DNA of 64,000 nt, from the NCBI GenBank assembly GCA_051252005.1, contig JBPOEZ010000009.1, positions 47,737-111,736 on the forward strand, given 5' to 3'. Source of the DNA: JACOMS01 sp051252005 (lineage in GTDB: Bacteria > Pseudomonadota > Alphaproteobacteria > Caulobacterales > Maricaulaceae). Below are positions 53,334-62,987 of the stretch, one piece after another. Both the position numbers and the translations under genes were made by a program. The notes beneath the pieces are model-generated. The model did no database searches, was not told where the DNA came from, and was given only the letters and a program-made list of their open reading frames with translations. The first letter of the stretch is position 1. Each line of letters opens with the position of its first letter.

Positions 53334-54866
53334 ATGTTTGAGTCTATTCCAATTCTCAGTATCATTACATTCTTGCCGCTTATCGTGGCGTGTTTCATGA
53401 TGTTCAGCGCGCGGGTTTCCAAGAAATCCGGCGGACGAGAACAGATCGAGAAAAATGCGCCTATGGTGGCACTTGTTACGTCAGGTTTCGTTTTTCTTCT
53501 GTCTGTCTTGCTTGTGATGGCATTTGACCCGTCTACGGCGGACTTCCAATTTGTCGAAGACACACCTTGGCTTGGCGGCGGTATTGAATACCGTATGGGC
53601 GTGGACGGCATTTCTGTATTGTTCATTTTGCTAACGGCGTTTCTGACACCGCTCTGTATTCTCGCGAGCCAGAAATCGATCAAGACACGTATGCTCGATT
53701 ATATGGTGGCGTTTTTGATCCTCGAAACGCTCATGATTGGCGTGTTCTGCGCGCTAGATCTAGTGCTTTTCTATCTATTCTTTGAAGCAGTTCTTATACC
53801 GATGTTTATCATTATTGGTGTTTGGGGCGGTAAAAACCGTGTTTACGCGTCTTATAAGTTCTTCATATATACGCTGCTAGGCTCGGTCTTGATGCTCGCT
53901 GCTATTTTGTGGATCTACAGTTTTAGCGCGGATCAACTCGGGGCGGCGACAACGGATATACGCGTGCTGTCTAAACAGCTCGATATTCCGGCCGGTGCGC
54001 AGTCATGGTTATGGCTTGCTTTCTTTGCCTCTTTCGCAGTCAAGATGCCGATGTGGCCTGTGCATACATGGCTTCCTGATGCTCACGTCGAAGCACCGAC
54101 TGCGGGTTCTGTTATTTTGGCGGGCATCCTGCTAAAGCTTGGTGGCTACGGCTTCCTGCGTTTCTCGCTTCCACTGTTTCCAGACGCAAGCGTTCTCTAT
54201 AGCCCGCTTATCTTCTGGATGAGTATTATCGCGATTATTTTCACGTCGCTCGTAGCCTACCGCCAGACGGATATGAAGAAGCTTATCGCTTATTCATCCG
54301 TAGCGCATATGGGCTTTGTGACTATGGGTATCTTTGCTGTGAATGTGCAAGGGCTTCAGGGCGCGATCTTCCAGATGCTCTCTCACGGCTTAATCTCAGG
54401 CGCGCTCTTCTTTTGTGTCGGCGTAATCTATGACAGGATGCATACACGGGAAATCGCGTTTTACGGAGGTCTTGTAAAACGCATGCCAATTTATGCTTTC
54501 TTCTTTATGTTATTCACTATGGCCAATGTTGGCCTTCCTGGAACAAGCGGTTTCGTCGGTGAAATCCTTACCATGATTGGCGGTTACCAAGTTAATCCTT
54601 GGATCGGAATCGGAGCGGCAATGGGCATGGTTCTGTCTGCTGTCTATGCGCTGCATCTTTATCGAGCTGTTATTTTCGGCGTGCCGACGAATGAAAAATT
54701 AGATGACATTGAAGACATGACCGGACGGGAAATTCTTATCCTCGCGCCTCTCGCTATTCTCGTGATCATTTTTGGGGTCTACCCATCATTTATAACTGAC
54801 ATAACAGCGGTTTCCGTTGACAGTCTCATCGCAGATTTCACTGCGGCTACCGGACAGGGGTCCTAA
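53334..54866 (+). CDS. nuoM: NADH-quinone oxidoreductase subunit M
   Basis: A 510-residue antiporter-like subunit with about 14 helices. LFYLFFEAVLIPMFIIIGVWG, VHTWLPDAHVEAPTAGSVILA and DMKKLIAYSSVAHMGF contain the conserved Glu, His and Lys of the proton channel. Starts one base after the nuoL stop. Confidence 0.98.
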   Translation: MFESIPILSIITFLPLIVACFMMFSARVSKKSGGREQIEKNAPMVALVTSGFVFLLSVLLVMAFDPSTADFQFVEDTPWLGGGIEYRMGVDGISVLFILLTAFLTPLCILASQKSIKTRMLDYMVAFLILETLMIGVFCALDLVLFYLFFEAVLIPMFIIIGVWGGKNRVYASYKFFIYTLLGSVLMLAAILWIYSFSADQLGAATTDIRVLSKQLDIPAGAQSWLWLAFFASFAVKMPMWPVHTWLPDAHVEAPTAGSVILAGILLKLGGYGFLRFSLPLFPDASVLYSPLIFWMSIIAIIFTSLVAYRQTDMKKLIAYSSVAHMGFVTMGIFAVNVQGLQGAIFQMLSHGLISGALFFCVGVIYDRMHTREIAFYGGLVKRMPIYAFFFMLFTMANVGLPGTSGFVGEILTMIGGYQVNPWIGIGAAMGMVLSAVYALHLYRAVIFGVPTNEKLDDIEDMTGREILILAPLAILVIIFGVYPSFITDITAVSVDSLIADFTAATGQGS

Positions 54867-54869
54867 GCT

Positions 54870-56294
54870 ATGTTTCCGCTCATTGCTCCCGAGATTTTAT
54901 TAGCCTTATCGGCGTCCACTTTGTTGGGTTTTGGATTTTCCAAAACAACAAATAGAGCGCAGCTCATTCGCTACATGGCGATTGCTGTTTTAGTTGTCTA
55001 TTCGCTCTCCGGTTTCATCCTCGGTATGCCGTCAGGCGAGGTTTTTGGCGGTGCGTTAAGGGTTGATGCTTACAGCCATTATGTGAAGTTCTTCCTTGGC
55101 ATGGCCGGCGCGGCGACCTTATTGCTCTCGCAATCTTACCTCGTGCCGGAAAAACTCGACCAGTACGAATATTCGGTTCTCATACTGTATGCGACTTTGG
55201 GCATGAGCGTGATGGTGTCTTCAGGAAGCCTTCTAACGCTTTATATCGGTATCGAACTGCAAAGCCTTGCGCTTTATGTTTTGGCTGCCTTCAATCGTGA
55301 TAGCCTACGCGCCTCTGAGGCGGGACTGAAATATTTCGTCCTTGGTGCTTTGTCGTCCGGCCTGCTATTATACGGCATATCACTTGTTTACGGGTTCACT
55401 GGAACGCTTAGCTTCGACCAAATCGCGCTCTCTATTAGTGATAAAGGTCTAAGTTCCGGCGTTGTTGCTGGCATGGTATTCATGCTTTGCGGCCTTGGTT
55501 TCAAAATTTCCGCCGCGCCGTTCCATATGTGGACTCCTGACGTCTACGAGGGGGCGCCAACGCCTGTAACGGGTTTCTTTGCAGGAGCGCCTAAGTTCGC
55601 GGCAATCGCGTTGATTGCGCGGATTCTTGTTGGCCCGTTCGGCGGTATCGAAGATCAATGGCAACAAGTCATCATCGTCTTTGCAGTGATGTCTATTGCT
55701 ATCGGCGCGTTCGGCGCGCTACGGCAAACCAACATCAAACGTCTTATGGCCTATTCGTCTATTGCGAATATGGGCTACGCGCTCGTGCCGCTTGCGGCTG
55801 GCGGCGAAGCGGGAGTGCGCGGTATGTTGATCTTCATGTCTATATACCTGATCACGGTAATCGGTATCTTCGCTTGTATCCTGCAAATGCGTATTCGCGA
55901 CGGCATGGTCGAGCAAATTTCTGATCTTGCGGGTCTATCTAAAAGCAATCAGAGCATGGCCATTATTTTTACGGCGTTCATGCTGTCTTTGATGGGCATT
56001 CCGCCGCTCCTTGGTTTCTTCGGTAAGGTCTATGCTTTCCTTCCTGCGATAGATGCGGGTCTTATCGGTCTTGTTATCTTTGCTCTGGTTGGGAGTGTCG
56101 TGGCTGCATTCTATTATCTACGGATTATTAAAATCATGTGGTTTGATGATAGTGAGCACACCTTTGTTGAAGCGCCGCGCTCTTTACGAGTTCTGTCCGG
56201 TTTATCGGCACTCCTCGTGTTCATCATGATTGTTCCATATTTAGCGCTTCCGGCGCAGGGCGTGATCACGCAAGCTGCGGCTAGTTTGTTCTAA
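54870..56294 (+). CDS. nuoN: NADH-quinone oxidoreductase subunit N
   Basis: A 474-residue antiporter-like subunit with 14 helices. TLYIGIELQSLALYVLAAF, APFHMWTPDVYEGAPTPVTGF and NIKRLMAYSSIANMGYAL are the family motifs. Last nuo gene; birA follows after 7 bases and is likely read through. Confidence 0.98.
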   Translation: MFPLIAPEILLALSASTLLGFGFSKTTNRAQLIRYMAIAVLVVYSLSGFILGMPSGEVFGGALRVDAYSHYVKFFLGMAGAATLLLSQSYLVPEKLDQYEYSVLILYATLGMSVMVSSGSLLTLYIGIELQSLALYVLAAFNRDSLRASEAGLKYFVLGALSSGLLLYGISLVYGFTGTLSFDQIALSISDKGLSSGVVAGMVFMLCGLGFKISAAPFHMWTPDVYEGAPTPVTGFFAGAPKFAAIALIARILVGPFGGIEDQWQQVIIVFAVMSIAIGAFGALRQTNIKRLMAYSSIANMGYALVPLAAGGEAGVRGMLIFMSIYLITVIGIFACILQMRIRDGMVEQISDLAGLSKSNQSMAIIFTAFMLSLMGIPPLLGFFGKVYAFLPAIDAGLIGLVIFALVGSVVAAFYYLRIIKIMWFDDSEHTFVEAPRSLRVLSGLSALLVFIMIVPYLALPAQGVITQAAASLF

Positions 56295-56301
56295 GACACA
56301 T

Positions 56302-57051
56302 TTGCGTTTCATAACCAAAGATGCGGTTGCCTCTACGAATGAAGAGGTCAAAGCTTATGCAGAGCAGGGTGATTTAGGTCCGCTTTGGGTAAGAGCCGTG
56401 TCCCAAACATCTGGTCGCGGTCGGCGCGGACGGATTTGGGCGTCTGATGCAGGGAATCTGTACTGTACTGGCTTATATCCTGATAACGGAGATGCTCGGC
56501 ATTCAGCTCTCTTGAGTTTTGTCGCGGCGCTTGCCGTTTATGATCTGGTTACGACCTATGTTGAGGCAAGCAAAGTTTCTTTGAAATGGCCGAACGATGT
56601 CTTGATAAGGGGCGCGAAAACTTCAGGCATATTGCTCGAAAGCGGATGTTTTAATGATCAATCATGGATAGCCATTGGGATTGGGGTCAATCTTATGTCG
56701 CATCCCAAGGAAACCGAATTTCCGGCAACCCATGTAGCGGCGCACATGAGCGATGCGGCCTTAAGCGGCCCTGAGCCTATTATGACTGGAGCGGCGGCTG
56801 CTCAGGCGATATTGGCGGCGCGATTTGATCATTGGCGAAGTGCTTTCATTGCTGAGGGCTTCGCGCCTATCCGTGATGCTTGGCTTGAGCGTGCGAACGG
56901 CGTTCCGGGTCGCGTCAGTGTTCGCTTGCCGTCGGAGACATTTGAAGGGGAAGCATTATCCCTCGGACATAATGGCGAGTTGCAGGTGCGGCTTGCAAAT
57001 GGCACCATAACAGATGTGCATGCTGGAGATGTGTTCTTCGGGCAGGAATGA
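56302..57051 (+). CDS. birA: Biotin--[acetyl-CoA-carboxylase] ligase
   Basis: A 249-residue ligase starting with TTG. STNEEVKAYAE, QTSGRGRRGRIWAS (biotinoyl-AMP loop) and LKWPNDVLIRGAKTSGILLE are the catalytic motifs; a C-terminal SH3-like domain closes the protein. It lacks the N-terminal HTH of E. coli BirA, so it is not a repressor. It attaches biotin to carboxylases. A birA-coaX-rnj order directly downstream of nuoN is frequent in Alphaproteobacteria. Confidence 0.95.
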   Translation: MRFITKDAVASTNEEVKAYAEQGDLGPLWVRAVSQTSGRGRRGRIWASDAGNLYCTGLYPDNGDARHSALLSFVAALAVYDLVTTYVEASKVSLKWPNDVLIRGAKTSGILLESGCFNDQSWIAIGIGVNLMSHPKETEFPATHVAAHMSDAALSGPEPIMTGAAAAQAILAARFDHWRSAFIAEGFAPIRDAWLERANGVPGRVSVRLPSETFEGEALSLGHNGELQVRLANGTITDVHAGDVFFGQE

Positions 57052-57064
57052 GAAAGTAGGGCTT

Positions 57065-57835
57065 ATGTTACTCGCCATTGATAGCGGTAATACGAATACA
57101 TTATTTGCCATACATGATGGCAAGGACTGGGTCATTGAATGGCGAATTGCGACGGACGCGACCAGAACAGCCGACGAATATGCGGTCTGGTTCCATCAGC
57201 TATTGGCCATGCAGGGGCTTAGCTTTAAAAATATTAGCGAGTGCGTTATTTCCACTGTGGTTCCGCAGTCTCTGTTCAATATGCGCAACCTCGTACAGCG
57301 CCATTTAGAGGTTGAGCCCGTTATCGTTGGCGAAGAGGGCGTCGACATAGGCATCGGCGTACGAACTGACAATCCGCGCGAAGTTGGTTCAGACCGCTTG
57401 GTGAATGCTCTCGGCGCGATAAAGCAATATAAGGGCAACCTTATCCTGATCGATAGCGGTACGGCGACGACGTTTGATATTATCTCTAAGGATGGGTTTT
57501 TTGATGGGGGCATCATTGCACCAGGTATAAACCTATCCGTTAAGGCTTTACATGAAGCGGCAGCACAGCTTCCTAGAATTGCTATTCGTAAGCCGAATAA
57601 GATCGTCGGCAAGAACACGATTGAAGCGATGCAATCTGGTATATTTTGGGGGTATATTGGTTTGATTGACGGACTCGTGAACCGAATCAAGGCTGAGTGC
57701 AGAGAGGACTTCACTGTCATTGGTACAGGGGGCGTGGCCTCCCTATTTGAAGGGTCGTCTGAAACCATCGATGTTTATGATTCCAAGCTTACAATAAATG
57801 GTCTCTATGAAATATGGCGGTTGAATAAAGGCTAA
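57065..57835 (+). CDS. coaX: Type III pantothenate kinase
   Basis: A 256-residue CoaX. The ATG at 57065 is favoured over 57014 (overlap with birA) because AGTAGGG precedes it and MLLAIDSGNTNTLFAIHDG is the canonical phosphate-binding start. GSDRLVNALGA and LILIDSGTATTFDII are the remaining ATPase-fold motifs, and GGIIAPGINLS the pantothenate site. It catalyses the first step of coenzyme A synthesis. Confidence 0.95.
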   Translation: MLLAIDSGNTNTLFAIHDGKDWVIEWRIATDATRTADEYAVWFHQLLAMQGLSFKNISECVISTVVPQSLFNMRNLVQRHLEVEPVIVGEEGVDIGIGVRTDNPREVGSDRLVNALGAIKQYKGNLILIDSGTATTFDIISKDGFFDGGIIAPGINLSVKALHEAAAQLPRIAIRKPNKIVGKNTIEAMQSGIFWGYIGLIDGLVNRIKAECREDFTVIGTGGVASLFEGSSETIDVYDSKLTINGLYEIWRLNKG

Positions 57836-57854
57836 CGCCTTCTATAACGAACTC

Positions 57855-59534
57855 ATGAAAAAATCCCAAGATGAACTCGTCTTTTTACCGCTCGGCGGCA
57901 GCGGCGAAATAGGCATGAACCTTAACCTGTTTGGTTTTGGCCCAGAAAACTCCCGAAAATGGATTATTGTCGATATTGGCGTGACATTTGGCGGCCTCGA
58001 TACGCCCGGCGTAGAAATCATAATGCCCGACACGGCTTTTATAGAAGACCATGTCGATAACTTACTCGGCATAGTTTTAACACATGCTCACGAAGACCAT
58101 ATGGGGGCGCTTGCCCGTCTTTGGCCACGGCTAAAATGCCCTGTCTACGCGACGCCATTTACGATGTGGCTCGTCAAGGATCGTCTCGCAGAGGTTGGCC
58201 TTTTGGACAAGGTTGATCTACGAGAAATCCCTTTGAAAGGTCGGTTTGATCTTGGGCCGTTCGATTTAGAATTTATCACATTAACACACTCCATTCCCGA
58301 ACCTAACGCCCTCGCGATCAGAACCCCTCTTGGCCTTGTTTACCATACTGGGGATTGGAAAATTGACGATGAGCCGCAAATCGGCGAAGCCGTCGATCAA
58401 AACGCCGTTGAAGCCATGCGCGAAGAGGGCATCATCGCTATGATATGCGACTCGACCAATGTATTCTCTCCCGGATTTGCGGGCTCAGAAGGCGGCGTGC
58501 GCCAAGAGCTCACAAAGTTAATCGGTGAATATAAGGGGCGCGGCGTTGCGGTTGCATCTTTTGCGTCCAATGTAGCACGTCTTGAAAGCGTTATGCTCGC
58601 CGCAAGAGACAATGACCGTTCGGTGTGCCTCGTGGGCCGGTCTATGCACCGCATGACGAAGGCCGCTAAATCTGTGGGGCTCCTGTCTGATGTCGGGAGC
58701 ATTGTCGAAGAAGAGAGAGCTGCCGATATGCCTCAAGAGCATGTTCTGTATCTCTGCACAGGTAGCCAAGGCGAGCCGAGGGCTGCGCTGTCCCGCATTG
58801 CAAATGATGATCACCGCAATGTGAGCTTTCGCAAAGGTGATGTTGTGATTTTCTCCTCTAAAATTATTCCTGGAAACGAGAAGGGGATATTTGCTTTGCA
58901 AAACGCTCTCGCGGATCGAGGCGTAGAGATTGTAACGGAAAAAGATCGGGATATTCATGTATCTGGACACCCGTGCCGAGGTGAACTCACGCAAATGTAT
59001 AAATGGGCGAAACCGCAAATTGCTATTCCTGTCCACGGCGAACGTCGGCATCTGCTGGAGCATGCAAAACTCGCCAAATCTCTGGGCGTCAAAAAAGCAC
59101 TAGCGCCTCATAATGGTGAGATGATTTTGCTGGCGCCAGGCGGGCCGAAGATCATTGATATTGTACCAAGTGGCCGCTTACACCAAGACGGTACTCAAAT
59201 TGTATCAGCGTCTGACGAAGGTTTACGGTTGCGCCAGAAAATGGCTTATGCGGGCCATATTTCGGTGAGCTTGGTTTATAATCATCAGGGCAAACTTCTG
59301 TCCGGCCCAGAACCGCGCATAAGTGGATTTCCGGAAGGCGAGAACGGCGAGCAGTTGGAAAACTTACTGGATGATGTGGCTGATATGGCCGAAAAAACTT
59401 TCCAGCATCTCTCCAAAGTCGCTAAGAAAAACGAAGATCATGTCGAAGAAAAAATTCGTTCTAAGATCCGTAAACTTGTTCGAAACCAGACCGGCAAACG
59501 CGCCGTTGTCGACGTTACAGCTCATAAGGTGTAG
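57855..59534 (+). CDS. rnj: Ribonuclease J
   Basis: A 559-residue beta-CASP metallo-beta-lactamase nuclease. THAHEDHMGAL (His77, His79, Asp81, His82) binds zinc; MICDSTNVFSPGFAGSE, FSSKIIPGNEKGIF and IPVHGERRHLLEHAKLA are beta-CASP motifs. It has 5'-3' exo- and endoribonuclease activity and matures or degrades RNA in Alphaproteobacteria. Located 19 bases after coaX. Confidence 0.96.
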   Translation: MKKSQDELVFLPLGGSGEIGMNLNLFGFGPENSRKWIIVDIGVTFGGLDTPGVEIIMPDTAFIEDHVDNLLGIVLTHAHEDHMGALARLWPRLKCPVYATPFTMWLVKDRLAEVGLLDKVDLREIPLKGRFDLGPFDLEFITLTHSIPEPNALAIRTPLGLVYHTGDWKIDDEPQIGEAVDQNAVEAMREEGIIAMICDSTNVFSPGFAGSEGGVRQELTKLIGEYKGRGVAVASFASNVARLESVMLAARDNDRSVCLVGRSMHRMTKAAKSVGLLSDVGSIVEEERAADMPQEHVLYLCTGSQGEPRAALSRIANDDHRNVSFRKGDVVIFSSKIIPGNEKGIFALQNALADRGVEIVTEKDRDIHVSGHPCRGELTQMYKWAKPQIAIPVHGERRHLLEHAKLAKSLGVKKALAPHNGEMILLAPGGPKIIDIVPSGRLHQDGTQIVSASDEGLRLRQKMAYAGHISVSLVYNHQGKLLSGPEPRISGFPEGENGEQLENLLDDVADMAEKTFQHLSKVAKKNEDHVEEKIRSKIRKLVRNQTGKRAVVDVTAHKV

Positions 59535-59536
59535 CC

Positions 59537-59953
59537 ATGTTAGGTCCTCTTAATCATGTGGGCGTTGCCGTCCCCGATATTCATAAAGCGATTGCGATGT
59601 ACCGCGATGTATTTGGCATCACCGATATCACGGAGCCCAAAGCGCTACCGCCGCAGGGCGTTACATACGCGTTCGTCAACCTACCAAGCGGCCAAGTTGA
59701 ACTTATTGAGCCTTACGGTGATGCGTCCCCGATCACGCGGTTTTTAAAGAATAATCCCAAAGGCGGGCAGCATCATATCTGTTTTGAGGTAGAGGACGTC
59801 CACGCGGCTAGCCTTGCCATGGCGGATAAAGGCATGCGCGTTCTCAACGAGCCGAGGATTGGCGCGCACGGCACGCTTGTTGTTTTTCTCCACCCAGGCG
59901 ATGCAGGCGGAGTGCTGATTGAACTTATGGAAACACCCAAAAAGGATCCCTAA
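59537..59953 (+). CDS. mce: Methylmalonyl-CoA epimerase
   Basis: A 138-residue VOC-fold metalloenzyme. LNHVGVAVPDIHKAIAMYRD begins the fold; metal ligands appear as His in LNHVG, Glu in VELIEP, His in GGQHHICFEV and Glu in LIELME. It interconverts methylmalonyl-CoA epimers in propionate metabolism. It overlaps the next start by one base (TAATG). Confidence 0.93.
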   Translation: MLGPLNHVGVAVPDIHKAIAMYRDVFGITDITEPKALPPQGVTYAFVNLPSGQVELIEPYGDASPITRFLKNNPKGGQHHICFEVEDVHAASLAMADKGMRVLNEPRIGAHGTLVVFLHPGDAGGVLIELMETPKKDP

Positions 59954-60216
59954 TGTCTTGGTTTTCAATGCTTGTTGTTTTCCTCCTTGTATGGTGGGTG
60001 ACGCTGTTCATGGTTCTGCCGCTTGGTGTACGAGGGCAGGCAGAAGAAGACGAAATCGTTAAAGGCACAGAGCCCGGCGCGCCTGTCGATAGCCAAATGA
60101 AGCGCAAGATCATTTTGACGACGATTATTTCCATCGTCATTTGGGCTTTGATTTGTGCTATGATTGTTTTCGAATGGATCGATTGGCGCATGTTTTCTTT
60201 ATACAAAGGTCAATAA
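59953..60216 (+). CDS. DUF1467 family membrane protein
   Basis: An 87-residue protein with two hydrophobic segments (about 4-21 and 52-75). WWVTLFMVLPLGVRGQAEED and GTEPGAPVDSQMKRKII are typical of DUF1467, a family confined to Alphaproteobacteria and usually placed between mce and proS, as here. Function unknown. Confidence 0.92.
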   Translation: MSWFSMLVVFLLVWWVTLFMVLPLGVRGQAEEDEIVKGTEPGAPVDSQMKRKIILTTIISIVIWALICAMIVFEWIDWRMFSLYKGQ

Positions 60217-60326
60217 GCCTCAGATTTAACACAAATTAACCCTAACTGCGCTCATCAATGAAGAGCAGTGCTTGTGACTTATGATGCGAGTCGTTAAGTC
60301 ATAATAAACCAGATAAGAGAATTGCC

Positions 60327-61652
60327 ATGCGCCTGTCGCGTTATTTTTTACCCCTTTTGAAGGAAACACCGGCTGATGCGACGATTGCTTCGCACAAATA
60401 TATGCTGCGAGCAGGGATGATTAAACAGAACAGTGCGGGCATTTATTCTTGGCTTCCGCTCGGTTTGAAAGTTTTGAAGAATATTGAACGAATTGTCCGC
60501 GAAGAGCAGGATAAGGCCGGAGCAATAGAGATGCTTATGCCGACTATACAATCGGCTGACCTTTGGAAAGAGACTGGGCGCTATGATGCTTACGGGCCGG
60601 AGATGCTCCGAATTACAGATCGCGGCGACCGCGAAATGCTTTACGGGCCGACCAATGAAGACATGATCACGGACATTTTCCGCTCTTATGTGCGATCCTA
60701 TAAGGATCTTCCAAAGAACTTGTATCACATTCAGTGGAAGTTCCGCGATGAGCGGCGTCCACGCTTTGGCGTGATGCGCGGGCGTGAGTTCCTGATGAAG
60801 GATAATTACTCCTTTGATATTTCGCCGGAAGAAGCGCGGAAGTCTTATAACCGCATGTTCGTGGCCTACTTGAACACGTTCTCTCGCTTGGGTCTGAAAG
60901 CTGTGCCGATGCGCGCAGATACAGGCCCGATCGGCGGCGAGCTGTCACATGAGTTTTTGATCTTAGCCGAGACCGGCGAGAGCGAAGTGTTCTGCCATTC
61001 TGATCTTGTCGATATGCCAGCACCCGGTGATTTTAACTATGACGATGATCTGCAGCCCGTCGTCGATGAGCGGACGGCTCTCTATGCGGCGACTGACGAA
61101 ATGCATGACGCAGAAGAATTTGCGCAGGTTCCCGAGGAAAAACGCCTGTCAGCACGCGGTATCGAGGTTGGGCATATTTTCTATTTCGGCGATAAATACT
61201 CTGCGCCTATGAATGCTAAAGTGACGGGTCCAGACGGGAAAGATGTTCCGGTTATGATGGGATCTTATGGTATTGGTGTCTCGCGCCTTGTTGGCGGCAT
61301 TATTGAAGCTAGCCACGATGATGACGGCATTATTTGGCCAAAATCCGTTACGCCCTTTGGCGCAGGGATCATCAATCTCAAAGTCGGCGACGAAGATACA
61401 GATCGTGTCAGTGAAGATATTTACGACAAGCTCACGAAGGCGGGTGTTGACCCACTTTATGATGATAAGTCGGATCGCGGCGGCGTGAAATTTTCCCGCA
61501 TGGATTTGATTGGCCTCCCTTTCCAAATTGTTATTGGTCCGCGCGGCCTGAAAGAGGGTATCGTTGAGGTTAAGGACAGGGCTACGGGCGAGCGGCAGAG
61601 CCTTTCTCCCGATGAGGCCGTGAACTTTATAGCTCAAGCCTTTCAAGGATAA
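60327..61652 (+). CDS. proS: Proline--tRNA ligase (short type without editing domain)
   Basis: A 441-residue class II synthetase. MRLSRYFLPLLKETPADA opens the enzyme; PTNEDMITDIFRSYVRSYKDLP and QWKFRDERRPRFGVMRGREFLMKD contain class II motif 2, and GSYGIGVSRLVGGIIEASHDDDGI motif 3. The usual ~180-residue editing insertion between motifs 2 and 3 is absent, the standard state in Alphaproteobacteria. An anticodon-binding domain ends the protein. Confidence 0.97.
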   Translation: MRLSRYFLPLLKETPADATIASHKYMLRAGMIKQNSAGIYSWLPLGLKVLKNIERIVREEQDKAGAIEMLMPTIQSADLWKETGRYDAYGPEMLRITDRGDREMLYGPTNEDMITDIFRSYVRSYKDLPKNLYHIQWKFRDERRPRFGVMRGREFLMKDNYSFDISPEEARKSYNRMFVAYLNTFSRLGLKAVPMRADTGPIGGELSHEFLILAETGESEVFCHSDLVDMPAPGDFNYDDDLQPVVDERTALYAATDEMHDAEEFAQVPEEKRLSARGIEVGHIFYFGDKYSAPMNAKVTGPDGKDVPVMMGSYGIGVSRLVGGIIEASHDDDGIIWPKSVTPFGAGIINLKVGDEDTDRVSEDIYDKLTKAGVDPLYDDKSDRGGVKFSRMDLIGLPFQIVIGPRGLKEGIVEVKDRATGERQSLSPDEAVNFIAQAFQG

Positions 61653-61655
61653 GAT

Positions 61656-62987
61656 GTGAACGCGCCAGTGAGAAATCATGTGAAGACGCCTGCCAAAATT
61701 GGGGCCGCTCAGAACGCCCCGTTCGGGAAAGTCGAGCGGCAAATTGCGCGGCGCTATCTGGGCGCAAAAAAATCTGAAGGCGGCGTGGCCGTTATCGCCG
61801 CTATTTCCTTCACTTGTATTATGCTAGCGATCATGGCGATGATCACGATTATGTCCATTATGAACGGATTCCGTGAAACCTTGATTGATCTTTATGTCGG
61901 CTCGCAGGGACATATGTATGTGGCATCCGCGAACCCGCAGCCCACGCCCGAGAGCATGCGCGCGCTTGAACAGCGTTTGGCCGCTTTGCCACAAGTCGAT
62001 AAAGCCTTCGAGTTTTCGGAAAATCTTTCCGGTATACAGGCCAACGGCCAACTTAAAGTAGGACAGGTCATTGGTATTTCCCCTGACAATATCAGTAGAT
62101 TTGATCTTATTTCCACGAACATTGTCCATGGCAGCTTGGTCGGGTTTGGGCAGGGCAGCGGCGCTGAACATCAGATCGCTATGGGCGTTCATATGGCAAG
62201 CTCACTTGGGCTTAATGTTGGCGATCGCGTGCGTATTCTATCGCCGCGCACACGGGCGACCGCAATCGGTCCGCCTATTCCAATTTCTAAGACCTACACT
62301 GTCGGTGCTATATTTGAACTCGGTCTTTACGAGGCCGATGTGACCTATATTTATATGGACCTAGATCAATCCAATCTCTTATTTTCGGGCGGAACAAAAT
62401 CCGGCGAAATACAGGTGCGGCTGCATAATCCGGACGACATTGATAAGATGATCGAGCCAATCAAGAAGGCCGCCGGAGAGCCAGTTTGGATTCAAACGTG
62501 GAAAGATAAGAACGATACGATTGCTACAGCCCTTCGTACCGAGCAAGTCGCCATGCGGATGATTTTTGTGCTTGTTGTAATTATTTCCACATTCCCCATT
62601 TTGGCGGCCATGATTATGCTCGTGAAAAATAAGTCCAAGGATATTGCGATCTTGCGGACGATTGGCGGAACACGGGCGTCTATTATGCGTATTTTCTTCC
62701 TTTCCGGCGCGACGATTGGGTTTTTCGGAACGCTCACGGGCTTGATCCTCGGTGTCTTAATCTGCCTGAATATTCATGTCGTGCAGTCGGTCATCGAAGG
62801 CATTACGGGCACGCAGCTTTTCCCGCCAGATGTGTATCAACTCTCGGGCGGTATTCCGGCTAAGATAGTTTGGACCGAGGTCACTGCCGTTGCGCTATGC
62901 GGATTTGTGATTTCTGCCGTCGCAACATTCTTTCCGGCGCTGAGCGCCGCTAACACTGATCCTGTGGATGCTTTGCGTTATGAGTAA
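61656..62987 (+). CDS. lolC: Lipoprotein-releasing ABC transporter permease (LolC/LolE)
   Basis: A 443-residue permease with a GTG start right after the proS stop, with AAGGA upstream. One N-terminal helix (about 43-68: GVAVIAAISFTCIMLAIMAM) is followed by a large periplasmic domain and three C-terminal helices of the FtsX type (AIMRTIG-like AILRTIGGTRASIMRIFFL). With LolD it extracts lipoproteins from the inner membrane for LolA. Alphaproteobacteria usually have one LolC/E permease acting as a homodimer, so LolC versus LolE is not decided. Confidence 0.93.
   Translation: MNAPVRNHVKTPAKIGAAQNAPFGKVERQIARRYLGAKKSEGGVAVIAAISFTCIMLAIMAMITIMSIMNGFRETLIDLYVGSQGHMYVASANPQPTPESMRALEQRLAALPQVDKAFEFSENLSGIQANGQLKVGQVIGISPDNISRFDLISTNIVHGSLVGFGQGSGAEHQIAMGVHMASSLGLNVGDRVRILSPRTRATAIGPPIPISKTYTVGAIFELGLYEADVTYIYMDLDQSNLLFSGGTKSGEIQVRLHNPDDIDKMIEPIKKAAGEPVWIQTWKDKNDTIATALRTEQVAMRMIFVLVVIISTFPILAAMIMLVKNKSKDIAILRTIGGTRASIMRIFFLSGATIGFFGTLTGLILGVLICLNIHVVQSVIEGITGTQLFPPDVYQLSGGIPAKIVWTEVTAVALCGFVISAVATFFPALSAANTDPVDALRYE

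Noticed and set aside
60282..60305. Promoter for proS (TTGTGA with CATAAT)
   Set aside because: The spacer is only about 12 bases, too short for a sigma-70 promoter.
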